DNA of 64,000 nt from Microbacterium sp. NIBRBAC000506063 (GTDB lineage: Bacteria > Actinomycetota > Actinomycetes > Actinomycetales > Microbacteriaceae), in contig NZ_CP072876.1 in the NCBI RefSeq assembly GCF_017968845.1, forward strand, positions 2,294,001 to 2,358,000, in the 5' to 3' direction. Position numbers and translations under genes: made by a program. Below, piece after piece: positions 1 through 10,360 of the stretch (its first letter is position 1; each line of letters begins with the position of its first letter). The notes beneath the pieces were generated by a model that ran no database searches, had not been told where the DNA came from, and saw only the letters and a list, made by a program, of their open reading frames with translations.

Positions 1-723
1 GTTCGCGAGGGTATGGAAGCCGGGCGACGGTGGAGTGCCCCTGACGAGCGAACTGCTCAGAGGCATCGCATCCGCCGATAATTACGTCGTTGGCGCGTTC
101 GCCGACTCGACGTTGCTCGGAGCGTGCGTCGCGTTCTGGGGCCTCCAGCGAGTCACATCATGCACAGTCATATCGCCGGCGTCGACAGCCGAGCGCGTGG
201 TCGTGCCCTCGGGTACGCGCTGAAGCTTCATCAGCGCGCCTGGGCGTTGTCGCACGGCGTCAACGCAATCACCTGGACCTTCGATCCGCTCGTCGCCCGT
301 AATGCTCATTTCAACCTGCACAAGCTCGGTGGGCGACCCGAGGCGTATTACACGAACTACTACGGTTCCATGGGCGACGAGCTCAACGGCGCGGATGAGA
401 CGGATCGCCTGCTGATCCGATGGCAGCTTGACAGTGCGCACGTGCAGCGCGCGTGCGACGCAGCGCCAGGGTCGCGCAAGATCGCATCCACTGCGCTGCC
501 GCCGCCTGTGCTGATCGTCGGAGAACGAGGGGAACCGGTGCTCACGAGCGTGGTCAGCGAGTCGGTCCTCGTGAGCGTGCCGTCCGATATCGAAGGAATT
601 CGACAGCGAGATGAGCCGCTTGCTCGGGAGTGGCGCATCGCTGTTCGAGACGTCCTCGGGGCCTCATCAGCGAAGGCGCTGTTGTGGAAGGCTTTGACCG
701 GAGTGCTGCGGCGTACATCGTGA
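1..723 (+). CDS. GNAT-superfamily N-acyltransferase, COG3375 type (5' cut by window edge, one frameshift)
   Basis: Reading enters at base 2 and, after one missing base in the G-run at 138-141, continues to the stop at 721-723. The restored protein has the COG3375 landmarks: HSHIAGV, an acyl-CoA-loop-like RARGRALGYALK, then ITWTFDPLVARNAHFNL. About 25-30 N-terminal residues lie outside the window. Family knowledge: COG3375 enzymes sit next to N-succinylamino-acid racemases, and the Geobacillus member is a D-amino-acid N-succinyltransferase. The racemase gene starts 16 bases downstream with its own RBS, so the two probably form one unit. The exact acyl donor and acceptor cannot be read from sequence. 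GC content is lower than in the genes after 5.6 kb. Confidence 0.75.
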
Positions 724-738
724 GGAAGGGAAATCACC

Positions 739-1844
739 GTGAAGATTGATGGGATTGAGATTCGGCGCGTTCGGATGCCGCTTGTCGCTCCGTTCAGGAC
801 CTCGTTCGGCACTCAGACCGAACGCGAGCTCCTCTTGGTCCGTGTGCGCGGACCAGAGGCCGAAGGGTGGGGCGAATGTGTGGCGATGTCCGACCCGCTC
901 TACTCGTCGGAGTACATCGATGCCGTCGAGAACGTGATGGGTAACTTCTTGATCCCCGATCTGCTTGCGCAGACGGATGTGAAGGCGAGCGATGTGGGCC
1001 CGCTGCTGGCCAAGTACAAGGGTCATCGCATGGCCAAGGCCGCGTTGGAGATGGCAATGCTTGATGCGGAACTTCGGGTTCACCGGATGTCGTTCGCGCA
1101 GGCGTTCGGAGCGGTGACGACACATGTCCCAGCGGGGTGTCGGTGGGCATCATGGATTCTATCCCGGCACTTCTGGACGTCGTCGACGAGTATCTGTCGG
1201 AAGGCTATGTGCGCATAAAGCTGAAGATCGAACCGGGCTGGGACGTAGCGCCTGTGCAGGCCGTGCGTGAGAGGTTCGGAGACATTGCGCTGCAGGTGGA
1301 TGCGAATACCGCTTATACGCTCAACGACAGTAAGCAACTTGCGAAGCTCGACGACTTTGATCTCTTGCTCATCGAACAGCCACTTGAGGAAGAGGACGTC
1401 CGAGCGCACGCAGTGCTCGCGGAAAGGGTGAACACACCGATCTGCCTCGATGAGTCGATCACCTCGGCGCGCTCGGCCGCGGATGCAATCGCGCTCGGGG
1501 CATGTCAGATCGTCAACATCAAGCCCGGGCGAGTCGGCGGGTATCTTGAGGCGCGCCGGATCCACGATGTCTGCGTCGCCTACGGCATCCCGGTGTGGTG
1601 TGGGGGAATGCTCGAAACGGGCCTGGGGAGGGCAGCGAACGTGGCTCTCGCGGCGATGCCGGGGTTCACGCTCCCTGGCGACGTGTCGGCCTCCGACCGC
1701 TTCTACAGCGAAGACATCACTGAACCGTTCGTGCTGCGTGAGGGCGGACTCGATGTGCCGACTGGACACGGTCTAGGGGTCTCGCCAACCCCGGAACGGC
1801 TTGACTCTTTCACTTTCGCGACGTCTGAGTTCTTCCCCGCATAG
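739..1844 (+). CDS. N-succinylamino-acid racemase / o-succinylbenzoate synthase-family enolase (one frameshift)
   Basis: Enolase-superfamily enzyme of the MenC/NSAR type, 368 residues after adding one base in the G-run 1134-1137. GTG start at 739 has a GGAAGGGA ribosome site. Visible catalytic features: KLK pair in RIKLKIEPGWD, metal ligands in LQVDANTAY, LLIEQPL and PICLDESI, second lysine in NIKPGRVGG, and the GGMLETGLGRA signature. NSARs racemise N-succinyl (or N-acyl) amino acids through a Mg-stabilised enolate; many also have OSBS activity. The gene beside it encodes the matching type of N-acyltransferase, and no other men genes are near, so racemase is favoured over menaquinone synthesis. 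This is inference from context. Confidence 0.85.
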
Positions 1845-1889
1845 GTTTCGATTCGTACGATTGAACGAAAAGTCAGCGAATGTAGGTAG

Positions 1890-1910
1890 GATCGGACTGT
1901 CGGTCCAATC
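1890..1910. promoter_or_regulatory. Inverted repeat upstream of the PucR gene
   Basis: GATCGGAC at 1890-1897 and GTCCAATC at 1903-1910 form an 8-base inverted repeat with one mismatch around a 5-base spacer. It lies in the 86-base gap between the racemase stop and the PucR start, a plausible operator for autoregulation or for its inducer-bound form. No experimental motif for this regulator is known to me. Confidence 0.35.
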
Positions 1911-1930
1911 AGCGGCCGACATACCGTGGG

Positions 1931-3614
1931 GTGGTGTTGAGTGCAATGCCTGCGAAGCCTCGAACGAGCCTGAGCCGTGTGCTCGATGACCTCGGCGGCA
2001 CCCTGCTGGAGCACGTCAGCGGCAACGTGAGTGCTGTCACAGATGTCGGTGGAGTGGTGATCTACGACCCGGCCGACGTGCCGGCGATCCCGCCACAGGC
2101 CATCGTGCTCGGCGTCGGCATGACCGAGCCACATGACGTCGCGACCCTCCTGATGGAGCTCGCGGATCAGGGCGCGGGAGCACTTGTCGTTCGTTCGCCA
2201 GTCGCCCGAACGGACGAGCTTTTCAGCGCCGTGGCCAAGTCAGGGCTGACACTGCTGGAACTGGCTCGGGGGCGACCTGGGGCAGCTCGCAGCGATGCTC
2301 CGTACGCTCATCGCCGAAGCCGATGTCGGGGATGTATCGCCCCAGACCATCGGTGGTATGCCATCGGGAGACCTCTTTGCGCTTGCCAATGCGATCGCGG
2401 CATTGCTTGATTCGCCGGTGACGATCGAGGACCGGGGATTCAATGTTCTCGCGTTCTCGGGTCGCCAGGATGAAGCAGATTCGTCTCGTGTCGAGACGAT
2501 ACTCGGACGGCAGGTCCCCGACCGATTCGCCAGTCTTCTCACAGCTTCCGGCGTCGTCGCAGAGTTGTACCGAAACGAGGATCCCATATACGTTTCTCCC
2601 GGATCGTGGAGCCCCGTCAGCGATGCCTTGCCACGCGCGGCATTGGCGGTGCGTGCCGGTGATGAGATCCTCGGGTCGATCTGGGCGGCCGTCCGAGAGC
2701 CGCTGAATGCGGCGCGGACGGAGGCGTTCGTCGAAGCGGGCAAGCTTGTCGCGCTTCATCTTCTGCGTATCCGCGCAGGCGCTGATGTCGAACGCGGCCT
2801 GCGCAGCGAGCTCATCAGTTCAGCTCTTGAGGGAGGAACGGCCGGGCCCGAGGCGCTGGGGCGTCTAGGCCTTCTCGGTAAACCTCTGGTCGCGATGGCG
2901 ATGGGGCTCGCAGAACACCCTGGCGGAGGGGATGACTCCACGACCCACGCTCGCCGTGCTGCGGAGAAACAGCGACTCGCAGATGCTTTCGCGATGCATT
3001 TGGGCGCAACTCAGCCCAGAGCAGTGGCGGCGCTGATCGGCGACACGGTCTACGGCCTGGTTCCCGCTCATGACGACGCGCCTAGAGCGCAAGAGCGAAT
3101 GGTCAGCGTCGCGGAGGACTTCCTTGCCCGCACCGGCACCAAAGTTCCTGCCGTCATCGGCATCGGGTCTGTCGCCCACGATGCCACGGGCCTCAACCGG
3201 TCAAAGACGGGCGCCGATCGCGCTCTGCGCGTGCTGCTTCATCGAGGTGAGAGCGGCACCGTGGCCGCGATCGATCGAGTCCATGTCGAGGCTTTGCTTC
3301 TCGAACTGGGCGATCTCGCGGCGGCGCGGGGGGATCAGCTGAGTGGACCCATCGCGAGACTGCGAGACTACGACGCCGAGCATAAATCACAATTGCTGAT
3401 CACACTCGAGTGCTGGCTCATGGCTTTCGGTGATGTCACCGAGGCGGCGGCGGCAGCCTTCGTGCACACGAACACTTTTCGTTACCGCTTGAAGCGCGTC
3501 GCCGAAGTGGGTCGAATCGACCTGTCCGATGCGAGTGACCGCTTTGAGGCGATGCTGCAGTTGCGGTTGCTCAGGTCGTCGCGCAACGTGTCGGCGTCTG
3601 CAGATCTTGGGTGA
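1931..3614 (+). CDS. PucR-family transcriptional regulator (two missing bases)
   Basis: About 556-561 residues when one base is restored in each of two nearby G-runs (2268-2272 and 2279-2282). The N-terminal part is the PucR N-domain (NVSAVTDVGGVVIYDP, then LLELARG). The middle resembles a GAF-like segment, and the C-terminus is the PucR winged helix with FVHTNTFRYRLKRV followed by LQLRLL. PucR proteins regulate purine or amino-acid catabolism genes. The start is uncertain: GTG 1931, TTG 1937 or ATG 1946 are in frame, and none has a strong RBS. It sits between the racemase gene and the S58 peptidase, and is the likely regulator of this block. Confidence 0.8.
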
Positions 3615-3689
3615 GGTCAACGATCAAAGCCGACGAGATTCGTGGCATCTGATGATGTTCGCCACCGTGCTCCTGGCGATGATCGTTAG

Positions 3690-4738
3690 GTGCACATCCC
3701 AGCGAAGTCAGGACTCTCCACGGAATCAGATCATCCGGACGCAAACGATGTGAGCTTGCTGTTCGGCGGGCATCCGCGTGGGGCTCACAACTCCATCATC
3801 GATGTCAGCGGAATCGCGATCGGCAACGTTTCCGTTTCTGATTCCAGCCGCGACGTGCACACCGGGGTGACCGCCATCGTGCACGAGCGGCTCACACGAG
3901 GGAAGACCTTGCCGGCGGGATTTCACTGCGGCAACGGATACGGCAAGTTTGTCGGATCTACGCAAGTGCAGGAGCTCGGCACCATCGAGACACCGATGCT
4001 ACTCACATCCACACTTTCAACTTTTCGTGTAGCCGATGCACTGATCTCGTGGCTGCAACGCCGAGAGCGTCGCAGCTCCGTCAATCCCGTTGTCGGTGAG
4101 ATCAACGACTCCTGGCTGTCGCCGGGGGCGGATCGACCAATCGAAGAGGCTCATGTGTTCAGCGCGCTCGACGGAGCCGATGACGGCGCGCTTGCCGTGG
4201 GCGCCGTCGGAGCTGGCACCGGCGCCTGTGCACTTGGCTTCAAGAGCGGCATCGGCTCGGCGTCGCGACTCATCGAAGTCAGGGGCGAGCAGCGCACGGT
4301 CGGCGCCCTCGTTCTGTCGAACATGACTGGCCAGCTCCGTATCGGCGGTCGCGTCGTCACTCCTGAGTCCTTGCAACTGCCGGCTGCGGGGCCGCTCTCG
4401 GAGGTGGGCTCGTGCGTGACGGTCGTCGCGGTCGACTTTCCTGCGTCGGCGGTGGAGCTGACGCGGTTTGCGCGGCGTGCCGTCTTCGGTATCGGACGCG
4501 CCGGAGCAGGCTACAGTCATGGCAGCGGTGACTACGCACTTGCGTTCAGTGCGGACCCGACCGTGGCGAATCCACTGAGCGAGACTGACCTCGATCGTAT
4601 CTTCACCGCGGTGTTGGACTGCGTCGAAGAGAGCGTCATCGGGGTCTTCTGGCCGCATCGACAGTCACTCTCAGCACCGGCCGCACCGCACACGCCTTGC
4701 CGTTTCGGGACTTACAGATCCAAAGGTCGTCGCGATGA
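3690..4738 (+). CDS. P1/DmpA-family aminopeptidase, peptidase family S58 (one frameshift)
   Basis: N-terminal-nucleophile hydrolase of the DmpA/BapA family, which splits itself and then acts as L-aminopeptidase, D-amidase/esterase or beta-aminopeptidase. Seen: HNSIIDVSGIAIGNV near the N-terminus, GAGTGACALGFKSGIGSASR, and the self-cleavage region EVGSCVTVVAVD. The likely nucleophile is the serine encoded at 4410-4412. A lost G at 4641-4644 throws the raw frame into an overrun to 4838. Adding one base gives a C-terminus with LLAASTV, GRTAHALPF and a TGA at 4736-4738, which overlaps the next ATG by four bases. Start GTG 3690 or GTG 3750; neither has a clear RBS. Confidence 0.8.
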
Positions 4739-5472
4739 CGGCGCCGACACTTGGGGTGCTCGGCGGGATGGGGCCCCTCGCGACCGCTTATTTCTACGAG
4801 GCGCTGGTTCGTCTGACGCCCGCGTCGCAAGATGGTGACCATATCAAGACGATCATCTGGAGCGACCCCGCCGTCCCTGATCGGACCGCTTATCTCACGG
4901 GCAGTGGCATCTCGCCGTTGCCAAGGATGCTGGGTGGAGTCCACGCCCTCAGCTCTTTGAAGGTTGACGTCATGGCGATGCCCTGCAACACAGCCCATGC
5001 CTTCTTGGGAGAGTTGCGGGGCTCAACGCAGGCGCTATTCGTCGATATGGTCTCGGAGACTGTGCAGGCGACAATCCGCGCATATCCCGAGTGTGCAACG
5101 ATCGGAGTCCTTGGCACAAGAGGTACGCGTGCGGCAGGCCTCTACGACGCTGCCGCGATCGGTGCTTCGCTCACGGTGGCGTACCCCTCTGAAGCCGATC
5201 AGACGAGGCTTGTCGATGAAGCAATTCGGATCGTCAAGGCGGGAGGCGATCTTGATCTTGCTGATCGGTTACTGGCGGCTGCGGCGCAGAATCTCAAGAG
5301 CTCAGAAGTCGACGTCGCAATCGCTGCATGCACCGAGCTTCCGCTTGTCATGAGCCGCGCGCGATCGATTCTTCCGGTCATGGACTCCATCGAGTGTCTC
5401 GCAGCGGCGTGCGTTCGCGAGATTCGATGGGTCGGACGCCGAGTTGCGTCGGGCCCGTCAGTCGAGGACTGA
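4735..5472 (+). CDS. Aspartate/glutamate-family amino-acid racemase
   Basis: Intact, 245 residues. PLP-independent racemase of the Asp/Glu/hydantoin family: GVLGGMGPLAT at the N-terminus, catalytic Cys84 in MPCNTAH and Cys199 in ACTELP. This two-cysteine pair abstracts and returns the alpha proton. Length and motifs fit the YgeA/RacD-like broad racemases better than MurI, since cell-wall glutamate racemase has a shorter, different N-terminus. ATG at 4735 overlaps the corrected stop of the S58 peptidase gene (ATGA), so it is translationally coupled. It is the last gene of the lower-GC amino-acid block. Confidence 0.88.
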   Translation: MTAPTLGVLGGMGPLATAYFYEALVRLTPASQDGDHIKTIIWSDPAVPDRTAYLTGSGISPLPRMLGGVHALSSLKVDVMAMPCNTAHAFLGELRGSTQALFVDMVSETVQATIRAYPECATIGVLGTRGTRAAGLYDAAAIGASLTVAYPSEADQTRLVDEAIRIVKAGGDLDLADRLLAAAAQNLKSSEVDVAIAACTELPLVMSRARSILPVMDSIECLAAACVREIRWVGRRVASGPSVED

Positions 5473-5551
5473 CCGAGCGCGCCCGGTCTCAGTTCGGCAA
5501 CGGCGGCTCGTCCGACTTGACTCCGCGTGCATGCCTGCCTACAGTTCAGAT

Positions 5552-5566
5552 AACCTGAATCAGGTT
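5552..5566. promoter_or_regulatory. Perfect 15-base palindrome upstream of livK
   Basis: AACCTGA-A-TCAGGTT, a perfect odd palindrome 34 bases before the livK start, flanked by GTTC (5544-5547) and GAAC (5570-5573). Its size and symmetry suit a TetR-family dimer, and a TetR gene lies inside the operon it precedes (11914). A copy with one mismatch occurs at 59880-59892 before the PHB-depolymerase-like gene. Confidence 0.6.
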
Positions 5567-5600
5567 TCAGAACTACCTTCCAACGTTGAAAGGCACGCAC

Positions 5601-6797
5601 ATGCGGGTTACAAAGAAGTTGCTGCTGGGCACCGTGGTCACCACGGCCGCTCTTGTCATGACGGCGTGCGCGCCGTCGACCGACCCCGGCACGGGTGGGG
5701 AGGACGGCGGAGACACTCCCGGTCTGACCGAGATCACGGTCGGCGTCATCACCAGCGAGACCGGGCCCCTGGCCGGCTACGGCAAGCAGTACCTCGACGG
5801 CTTCAAGGCGGGCCTTGACTACGCCACCGACGGCACCGGCGAGATCGACGGCACCAAGATCGATGTCGAGTACCGCGACGACGCCGGCGACCCCGACACC
5901 GCTGTCACCGCCGCCAAGGAGCTCATCGGCAACGGCGTGAACGTCCTCCTCGGCTCCGCCTCCTCCGCGGTCGCCCTGGCGCTGGCCGAGCAGGCCGAGC
6001 AGAACAAGGTCCTCTTCGTCTCGGGCCCCGCCGCCGCCGACGCCGTCACCGGCATCAACGGCTACACCTTCCGCTCGGGCCGCCAGTCGGCGCAGGACGT
6101 CGCCACCGCCGGCGCCTTCCTCGACGACCTCGACGGCAAGAAGATCGTCGTCTACGCGCAGAACACCGCCTTCGGCCAGGGCAACGTGGCCGCCGTCGAG
6201 GCCATCCTCGGAGGCAAGGGCGCCGCGGTCGAGTCCGTGCTCGTGGCTGAGGACGTCACCGAGTTCACGCCCTTCGCACAGCAGGTGCTCAGCGCTCAGC
6301 CCGACCTCGTCTTCGTGGCATGGGCAGGCGCCACCACCGGCGCCATGTGGCAGTCGATGACCCAGCAGGGCGTGTTCGACGCCGTGCCGGTCGTCACCGG
6401 CCTCGGCGACTCGCCGACGTTCGGCGCCTACGGTGAGGCCTCGGAGCAGATCAGCTTCCTGAACCACTACTTCCCGGGTGCTCCGAGCAACGCCGTCAAC
6501 GACGCGATGGTCGCGGCGATCGAGGCCGCGGGCGGTACCCCCGACCTGTTCAGCCCCGACGGCTTCAACGCCGCCATCATGCTCGTGCAGGCCGTCAAGG
6601 AGGGCCAGGGCGACGTCGACGCCATGATCGCCGCGCTCGAGGGCTTCACCTTCGAGGGCCCGAAGGGCACCACCACCGTCCGCGCGAGCGACCACGCGCT
6701 CCTGCAGGAGATGTACACGGTCCGTCTCGTCGCCGACGGTGACACCTTCGTCCCGGAGCTCATCGACACCGCCTCGGCCGACTCCGTCGCTCCCTGA
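5601..6797 (+). CDS. livK: Liv-type ABC transporter substrate-binding lipoprotein
   Basis: 398 residues from ATG 5601, chosen over the in-frame TTG at 5586 because GAAAGG at 5588-5593 is properly spaced. Lipoprotein signal peptide ends at Cys23 (VMTAC), followed by a Gly/Asp/Glu-rich linker. The body is the type I periplasmic fold of LivK/AmiC-like receptors (EITVGVITSETGPLAGYGKQ, IDVEYRDDAGDP, INGYTFRSG). It delivers ligand to LivHM/LivGF encoded next. These receptors also bind urea, amides, aromatic acids and short acids, so the name states the family and not leucine specificity. The downstream genes suggest a hydroxy- or keto-acid. A small hairpin (ACACC/GGTGT, 6813-6830) lies before livG and could lower distal expression. 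Confidence 0.85.
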   Translation: MRVTKKLLLGTVVTTAALVMTACAPSTDPGTGGEDGGDTPGLTEITVGVITSETGPLAGYGKQYLDGFKAGLDYATDGTGEIDGTKIDVEYRDDAGDPDTAVTAAKELIGNGVNVLLGSASSAVALALAEQAEQNKVLFVSGPAAADAVTGINGYTFRSGRQSAQDVATAGAFLDDLDGKKIVVYAQNTAFGQGNVAAVEAILGGKGAAVESVLVAEDVTEFTPFAQQVLSAQPDLVFVAWAGATTGAMWQSMTQQGVFDAVPVVTGLGDSPTFGAYGEASEQISFLNHYFPGAPSNAVNDAMVAAIEAAGGTPDLFSPDGFNAAIMLVQAVKEGQGDVDAMIAALEGFTFEGPKGTTTVRASDHALLQEMYTVRLVADGDTFVPELIDTASADSVAP

Positions 6798-6854
6798 GCG
6801 GAACGGACGGCAACACCTCGCATGCGGTGTACTGAGCGACTGTAAGGAGCCGAA

Positions 6855-7651
6855 GTGAACACCCCTCTCCCGTCCGCCCCGCAGGCGGAGACCCCCGGTG
6901 CGGCGCTGCGCGTCGAAGGCCTGGGCCTCCAGATCGGCGGCGCGACCATCCTGAAGGATGTCGACCTCGACATCGCTCCCGGCTCCCTCGTCGGAGTGAT
7001 CGGGCCCAACGGTGCCGGCAAGACCACGTTGTTCAACGTGATCTCCGGGATCATGCGGCCCACCGCCGGGCGCATCCTGATGGATGGCGAAGACATCACG
7101 ACGATGTCCGTGCCCCGGCGGGCGCGGGCGGGACTGGGGCGCACCTTCCAGACCTCGAGCCTCTTTCCGAGGCTGAGCGTCCTGGAGAACCTGCGCCTGG
7201 CCGCGCAGGTCGACCTCGGCGGCAACTACTCCATGCTGCGTGTGCCTCGTCGAGGGGACGAGGCCACGCAGCTGGCCATCGGCGCGCTCGAGCAGGTCGG
7301 CCTCGGCCACAAGCTCGACACCCCGGCCGGCGACATCAGCCACGGAGACAAGCGCAAGCTCGAGATCGCCGTGATGCTGGCCACGCACTCGCGCCTGGTG
7401 CTCCTCGACGAGCCGATGGCCGGCGTCGCCTCCGGCGACGTCGCCGGGCTCGTGGAGAACATCCGCGAGATGCAGCGCGCCAGCGGGTGCACGGTCCTCA
7501 TGGTCGAGCACCACATCGACGTCCTCATGGGGCTGGTCGATCTCGTCGCCGTGATGTACTTCGGCACGATCATCGCGCTGGACACCCCGCAGAAGATCAT
7601 GGAGAACCCACCGTGCAGAGCGCGTACCTGGGAACGGGGAGCACCGCATGA
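6855..7651 (+). CDS. livG: Liv-type ABC transporter ATP-binding protein LivG (frameshift near 3' end)
   Basis: 265 residues after one base is restored near 7607-7612. GTG start with TAAGGAG five bases upstream. Walker A GPNGAGKTT at about 50-58, LivG-type signature SHGDKRKLEIA, Walker B LVLLDEPMAG, switch histidine in MVEHHID. Uncorrected, the frame runs on across the next gene. Corrected, it ends in VQSAYLGTG and a TGA inside the ATGA shared with livF. It energises the importer with LivF at the inner face of the membrane. Confidence 0.87.
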
Positions 7652-8358
7652 GCGAGCCGATCCTCACCGTCAAGAACCTCCGCGCCTCGATCGCCGGGCA
7701 GCAGGTCGTCGAGGACCTCTCCTTCGAGGTCCCCGCCACCGGCATCACCGCCGTCCTCGGCCGCAACGGCGTCGGCAAGACCTCCACGCTCCGAGGCATC
7801 CTGGGCCTCATCAGCCGCAAGGGCGAGGTGCGCCTGGACGGCAAGCGGATCGACGGCCTGCCCACCCACAAGATCGTCCAACGCGGCGTCGGCTACGTCC
7901 CCGAGGACCGCGAGGTCTTCGCCGGGCTCACCGTGGCCGAGAACCTCGCTCTCGCCGAGCGCCAGCGCGACCCGCGGCACGAGTTCGTCGCGGAGCTCTT
8001 CCCCGACCTCGTCCAGCGCCGCGAGCAGCGTGCCGGCACCCTCTCGGGCGGCCAGCAGCAGATGGTCTCCGTCGCCCGGGCGCTCCTCAACGACAATCGG
8101 ATCCTGCTCGTGGACGAACCCACCAAGGGCCTCGCGCCCAAGATCGTGACCGAGGTCTCGGCCGCCCTCCGGGAGGCCTCGAAGACCGTGCCGATCCTGC
8201 TCGTGGAGCAGAACCTCGAGGTCGTGCGGCAGCTCGCAGACGGCGCGATCGTCATCGCGGGCGGCCGCGTCGTGCACACGGGCAAGGCCGGCGAGATCCT
8301 CGCCGACGAAGACCTCACCCGCCGCCTTCTCGGCGTCAGTGCGGAGGCCCACGCATGA
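7648..8358 (+). CDS. livF: Liv-type ABC transporter ATP-binding protein LivF
   Basis: Intact, 236 residues. Walker A GRNGVGKT at 38-45, signature LSGGQQQ at 132-138, Walker B ILLVDEPTKG from 152, and LVEQNLEVV as the switch region. Pairs with LivG as the second nucleotide-binding subunit. Coupled to both neighbours by ATGA overlaps (7648 and 8355), so stoichiometric translation with livG and livH is expected. Confidence 0.92.
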   Translation: MSEPILTVKNLRASIAGQQVVEDLSFEVPATGITAVLGRNGVGKTSTLRGILGLISRKGEVRLDGKRIDGLPTHKIVQRGVGYVPEDREVFAGLTVAENLALAERQRDPRHEFVAELFPDLVQRREQRAGTLSGGQQQMVSVARALLNDNRILLVDEPTKGLAPKIVTEVSAALREASKTVPILLVEQNLEVVRQLADGAIVIAGGRVVHTGKAGEILADEDLTRRLLGVSAEAHA

Positions 8359-9229
8359 GCACCCTGGTCCTGACACTCGTCATCGGCGTCGGCCTCGGCG
8401 CCCTCTACTTCCTCGTCGCCAGCGGCCTGAGCCTCATCTACGGCCTCATGCACGTGCTGAACTTCGCCCACGGCGCCTTCCTCACCCTCAGCGCCTACAT
8501 CGGCTGGTTCGTGGCGCAGCAGATGGGCGCGACCACCTGGCCCGCCTTCCTCGTCTCGATCCTCGTCGGCGCCCTGGTCGGCGCTGTGTTCGCGACCTTC
8601 ACCGAACTCGTGCTGATCAGGCCCTCTACGAGAGGCACATAGAACAGGTGCTGGTCACGGTCGGCCTGTCGTTCGCGGCGATCGCCCTGTTCGAGGGCAT
8701 CTGGGGCTCCGACCCGATCAACATCACAGGACCCCGCTGGCTGATCCAGACCACGAACGTGCTGGGCGCGCAGATCCCCAACAAGTACTGGGTGCTGATC
8801 GTCGCCGCCGCGCTCGTCCTGGCCGGACTCGTGCTCTTCCTGCAGAAGACGCGCTACGGCATGATCATCCGCGCCGGCGTGGAGAACCGCTCGATGGTCA
8901 CCGCCCTCGGCATCGACGTGCGCAAGTCCTTCACCCTGGTCTTCGCGATCGGCGGCGCGGCGGCCGGCATCGGCGGCGTGCTCGCCATGCACTACTCGAC
9001 CTACGTCTCCGCGCACCTGGGCTCGACGCTGCTGATCTTCGCCTTCATCGTCACGGTGGTCGGCGGTCTCGGATCGCTGACCGGCGCGGCGCTCGCATCC
9101 GTCCTCGTCGCGGTGCTTCAGCAGGTCGCGAACACCTATCTCAACGGCACGGGCGACTTCATCGTCGTCATCCTGCTCGCGGTCGTGCTGCTGGTGCGAC
9201 CGACCGGACTCATGGGGAAGAGGGCATGA
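8355..9229 (+). CDS. livH: Liv-type ABC transporter permease LivH (one frameshift)
   Basis: 291 residues when a C is restored in the run 8622-8624, joining ELVLIRP to LYERHIEQVLVTVGLS. Hydrophobic throughout with about eight membrane segments. LivH signatures GLSLIYGLMHVLNFAHGAF near the start and LTGAALASVLVAVLQQV near the end. Forms the membrane pore with LivM. The ATG overlaps the livF stop and the TGA at the end overlaps the livM start at 9226. Confidence 0.88.
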
Positions 9230-10360
9230 CCGTGAACACCACCTCCCGACCTTCGTGGAAGCGGTTCCTGCCCGCGATCGCCGGCGGCCTGCTCGTCGTC
9301 GTCATGGCTCTGCTGCCGCTGCTGAACATCTCCATCCCCGGCGTGCTGCCAGGACCCACTTACACGCCCGGAAGCCTCGCGCTGCTGTCGCTGTGCCTGG
9401 TGTTCGCGGCCCTGGCGCTGTCGTACAACCTGCTGCTGGGCACGGCCGGCATGCTCTCCTTCGGCCACGCCCTCTACTTCGGCGCGGGCGCCTACGGCCT
9501 CGGCATCGTGCTGCGGGCGACCGACCTCCCGCTGTGGCCGGGCATCTTCGTCGCGATCCTCGGCGGCCTGGTGATCGCGGTCGTCACAGGTGCCGTCGCG
9601 ATGCGCGTCTCGGGCATCCCCTTCGCCATGGTCACCCTCGCCTTTGCCCAGGCCGGTTCGGTGCTCGTGCGCCGCAACCAGCAGGTCACCGGCGGCGAGG
9701 AGGGCTCTCCCTCCGCACCACCCACGTGCCGGACTGGCTCGTCGGGGTCATCAACACGAAGAACCTGTACTGGCTCATGCTGGTGATCCTCGTGATCGTG
9801 TACCTCGTCGTCCTCTGGGTCGACCGCTCGCGCCTCGGCCACCTCGCCGCGGCGACGCGGGAGAACGAGCTGCGGGTGCGGGTGCTGGGCCTGCGCCCGG
9901 TCTACGCGCGCCTCATCGTGTTCGTCGTGGCCGCCTTCTGCGCGGGGCTCGCCGGCATCGGCTACCTGCTGCTGCAGTCGGGCACGCAGCCGTTCTCGGT
10001 CAGCGCCGACCTCACGATCACCGTCCTGGTGATGGTCGTGCTCGGCGGCGTCGGCTACCGCTGGGGGCGATCGTGGGCGGCGTGCTGTTCACGATCCTCG
10101 ACCAGCGGCTGAAGGTGCTCGCGCGCGCCGAGGAGCTGCACGCCCTCCCGGACTTCCTGCGCATCCCGCTCACCGAGCCGCTGTTCCTGCTGGGCGTGCT
10201 GTTCATCCTCGTCGTGATGTTCCTGCCCGGCGGCATCGCCGGAACCGTGGACTCGTGGATGCGCAAGCGCCGCGGCAGCGCCCACACCGGCGCGGGCCTC
10301 GAGCAGCTGGACTCGGCCGAGCTCGCCGATGCTGGTCAGGGCGGAGCGGTCGTGCGATGA
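9226..10360 (+). CDS. livM: Liv-type ABC transporter permease LivM (two frameshifts)
   Basis: 378 residues after one base is restored in each of the G-runs 9702-9704 and 10063-10067. Typical LivM landmarks: LSYNLLLGTAGMLSFGHAL, RVSGIPFAMVTLAFAQ, LGLRPVYARLIVFVVAAF, and, after the second correction, GAIVGGVLFTILDQRL and FLPGGIAG. Partner pore subunit of LivH. The corrected end TGA at 10358-10360 overlaps the ATG of the acyl-CoA synthetase, tying transport to activation of the imported acid. Confidence 0.86.

Noticed and set aside
739..1844. Enolase-family gene as menC of menaquinone synthesis
   Set aside because: No men genes nearby, and an N-acyltransferase of the D-amino-acid pathway precedes it. 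The fold alone does not decide.
5199..7871. Open frame of 890 codons on the minus strand
   Set aside because: Antisense to the racemase, livK, livG and livF genes, with low-complexity His/Arg/Gly/Glu composition. A product of high GC3 on the opposite strand.
6855..8642. Apparent 595-residue LivG-LivH fusion
   Set aside because: The middle 240 residues are an Arg/Pro-rich wrong frame over livF. One restored base near 7610 ends livG normally.
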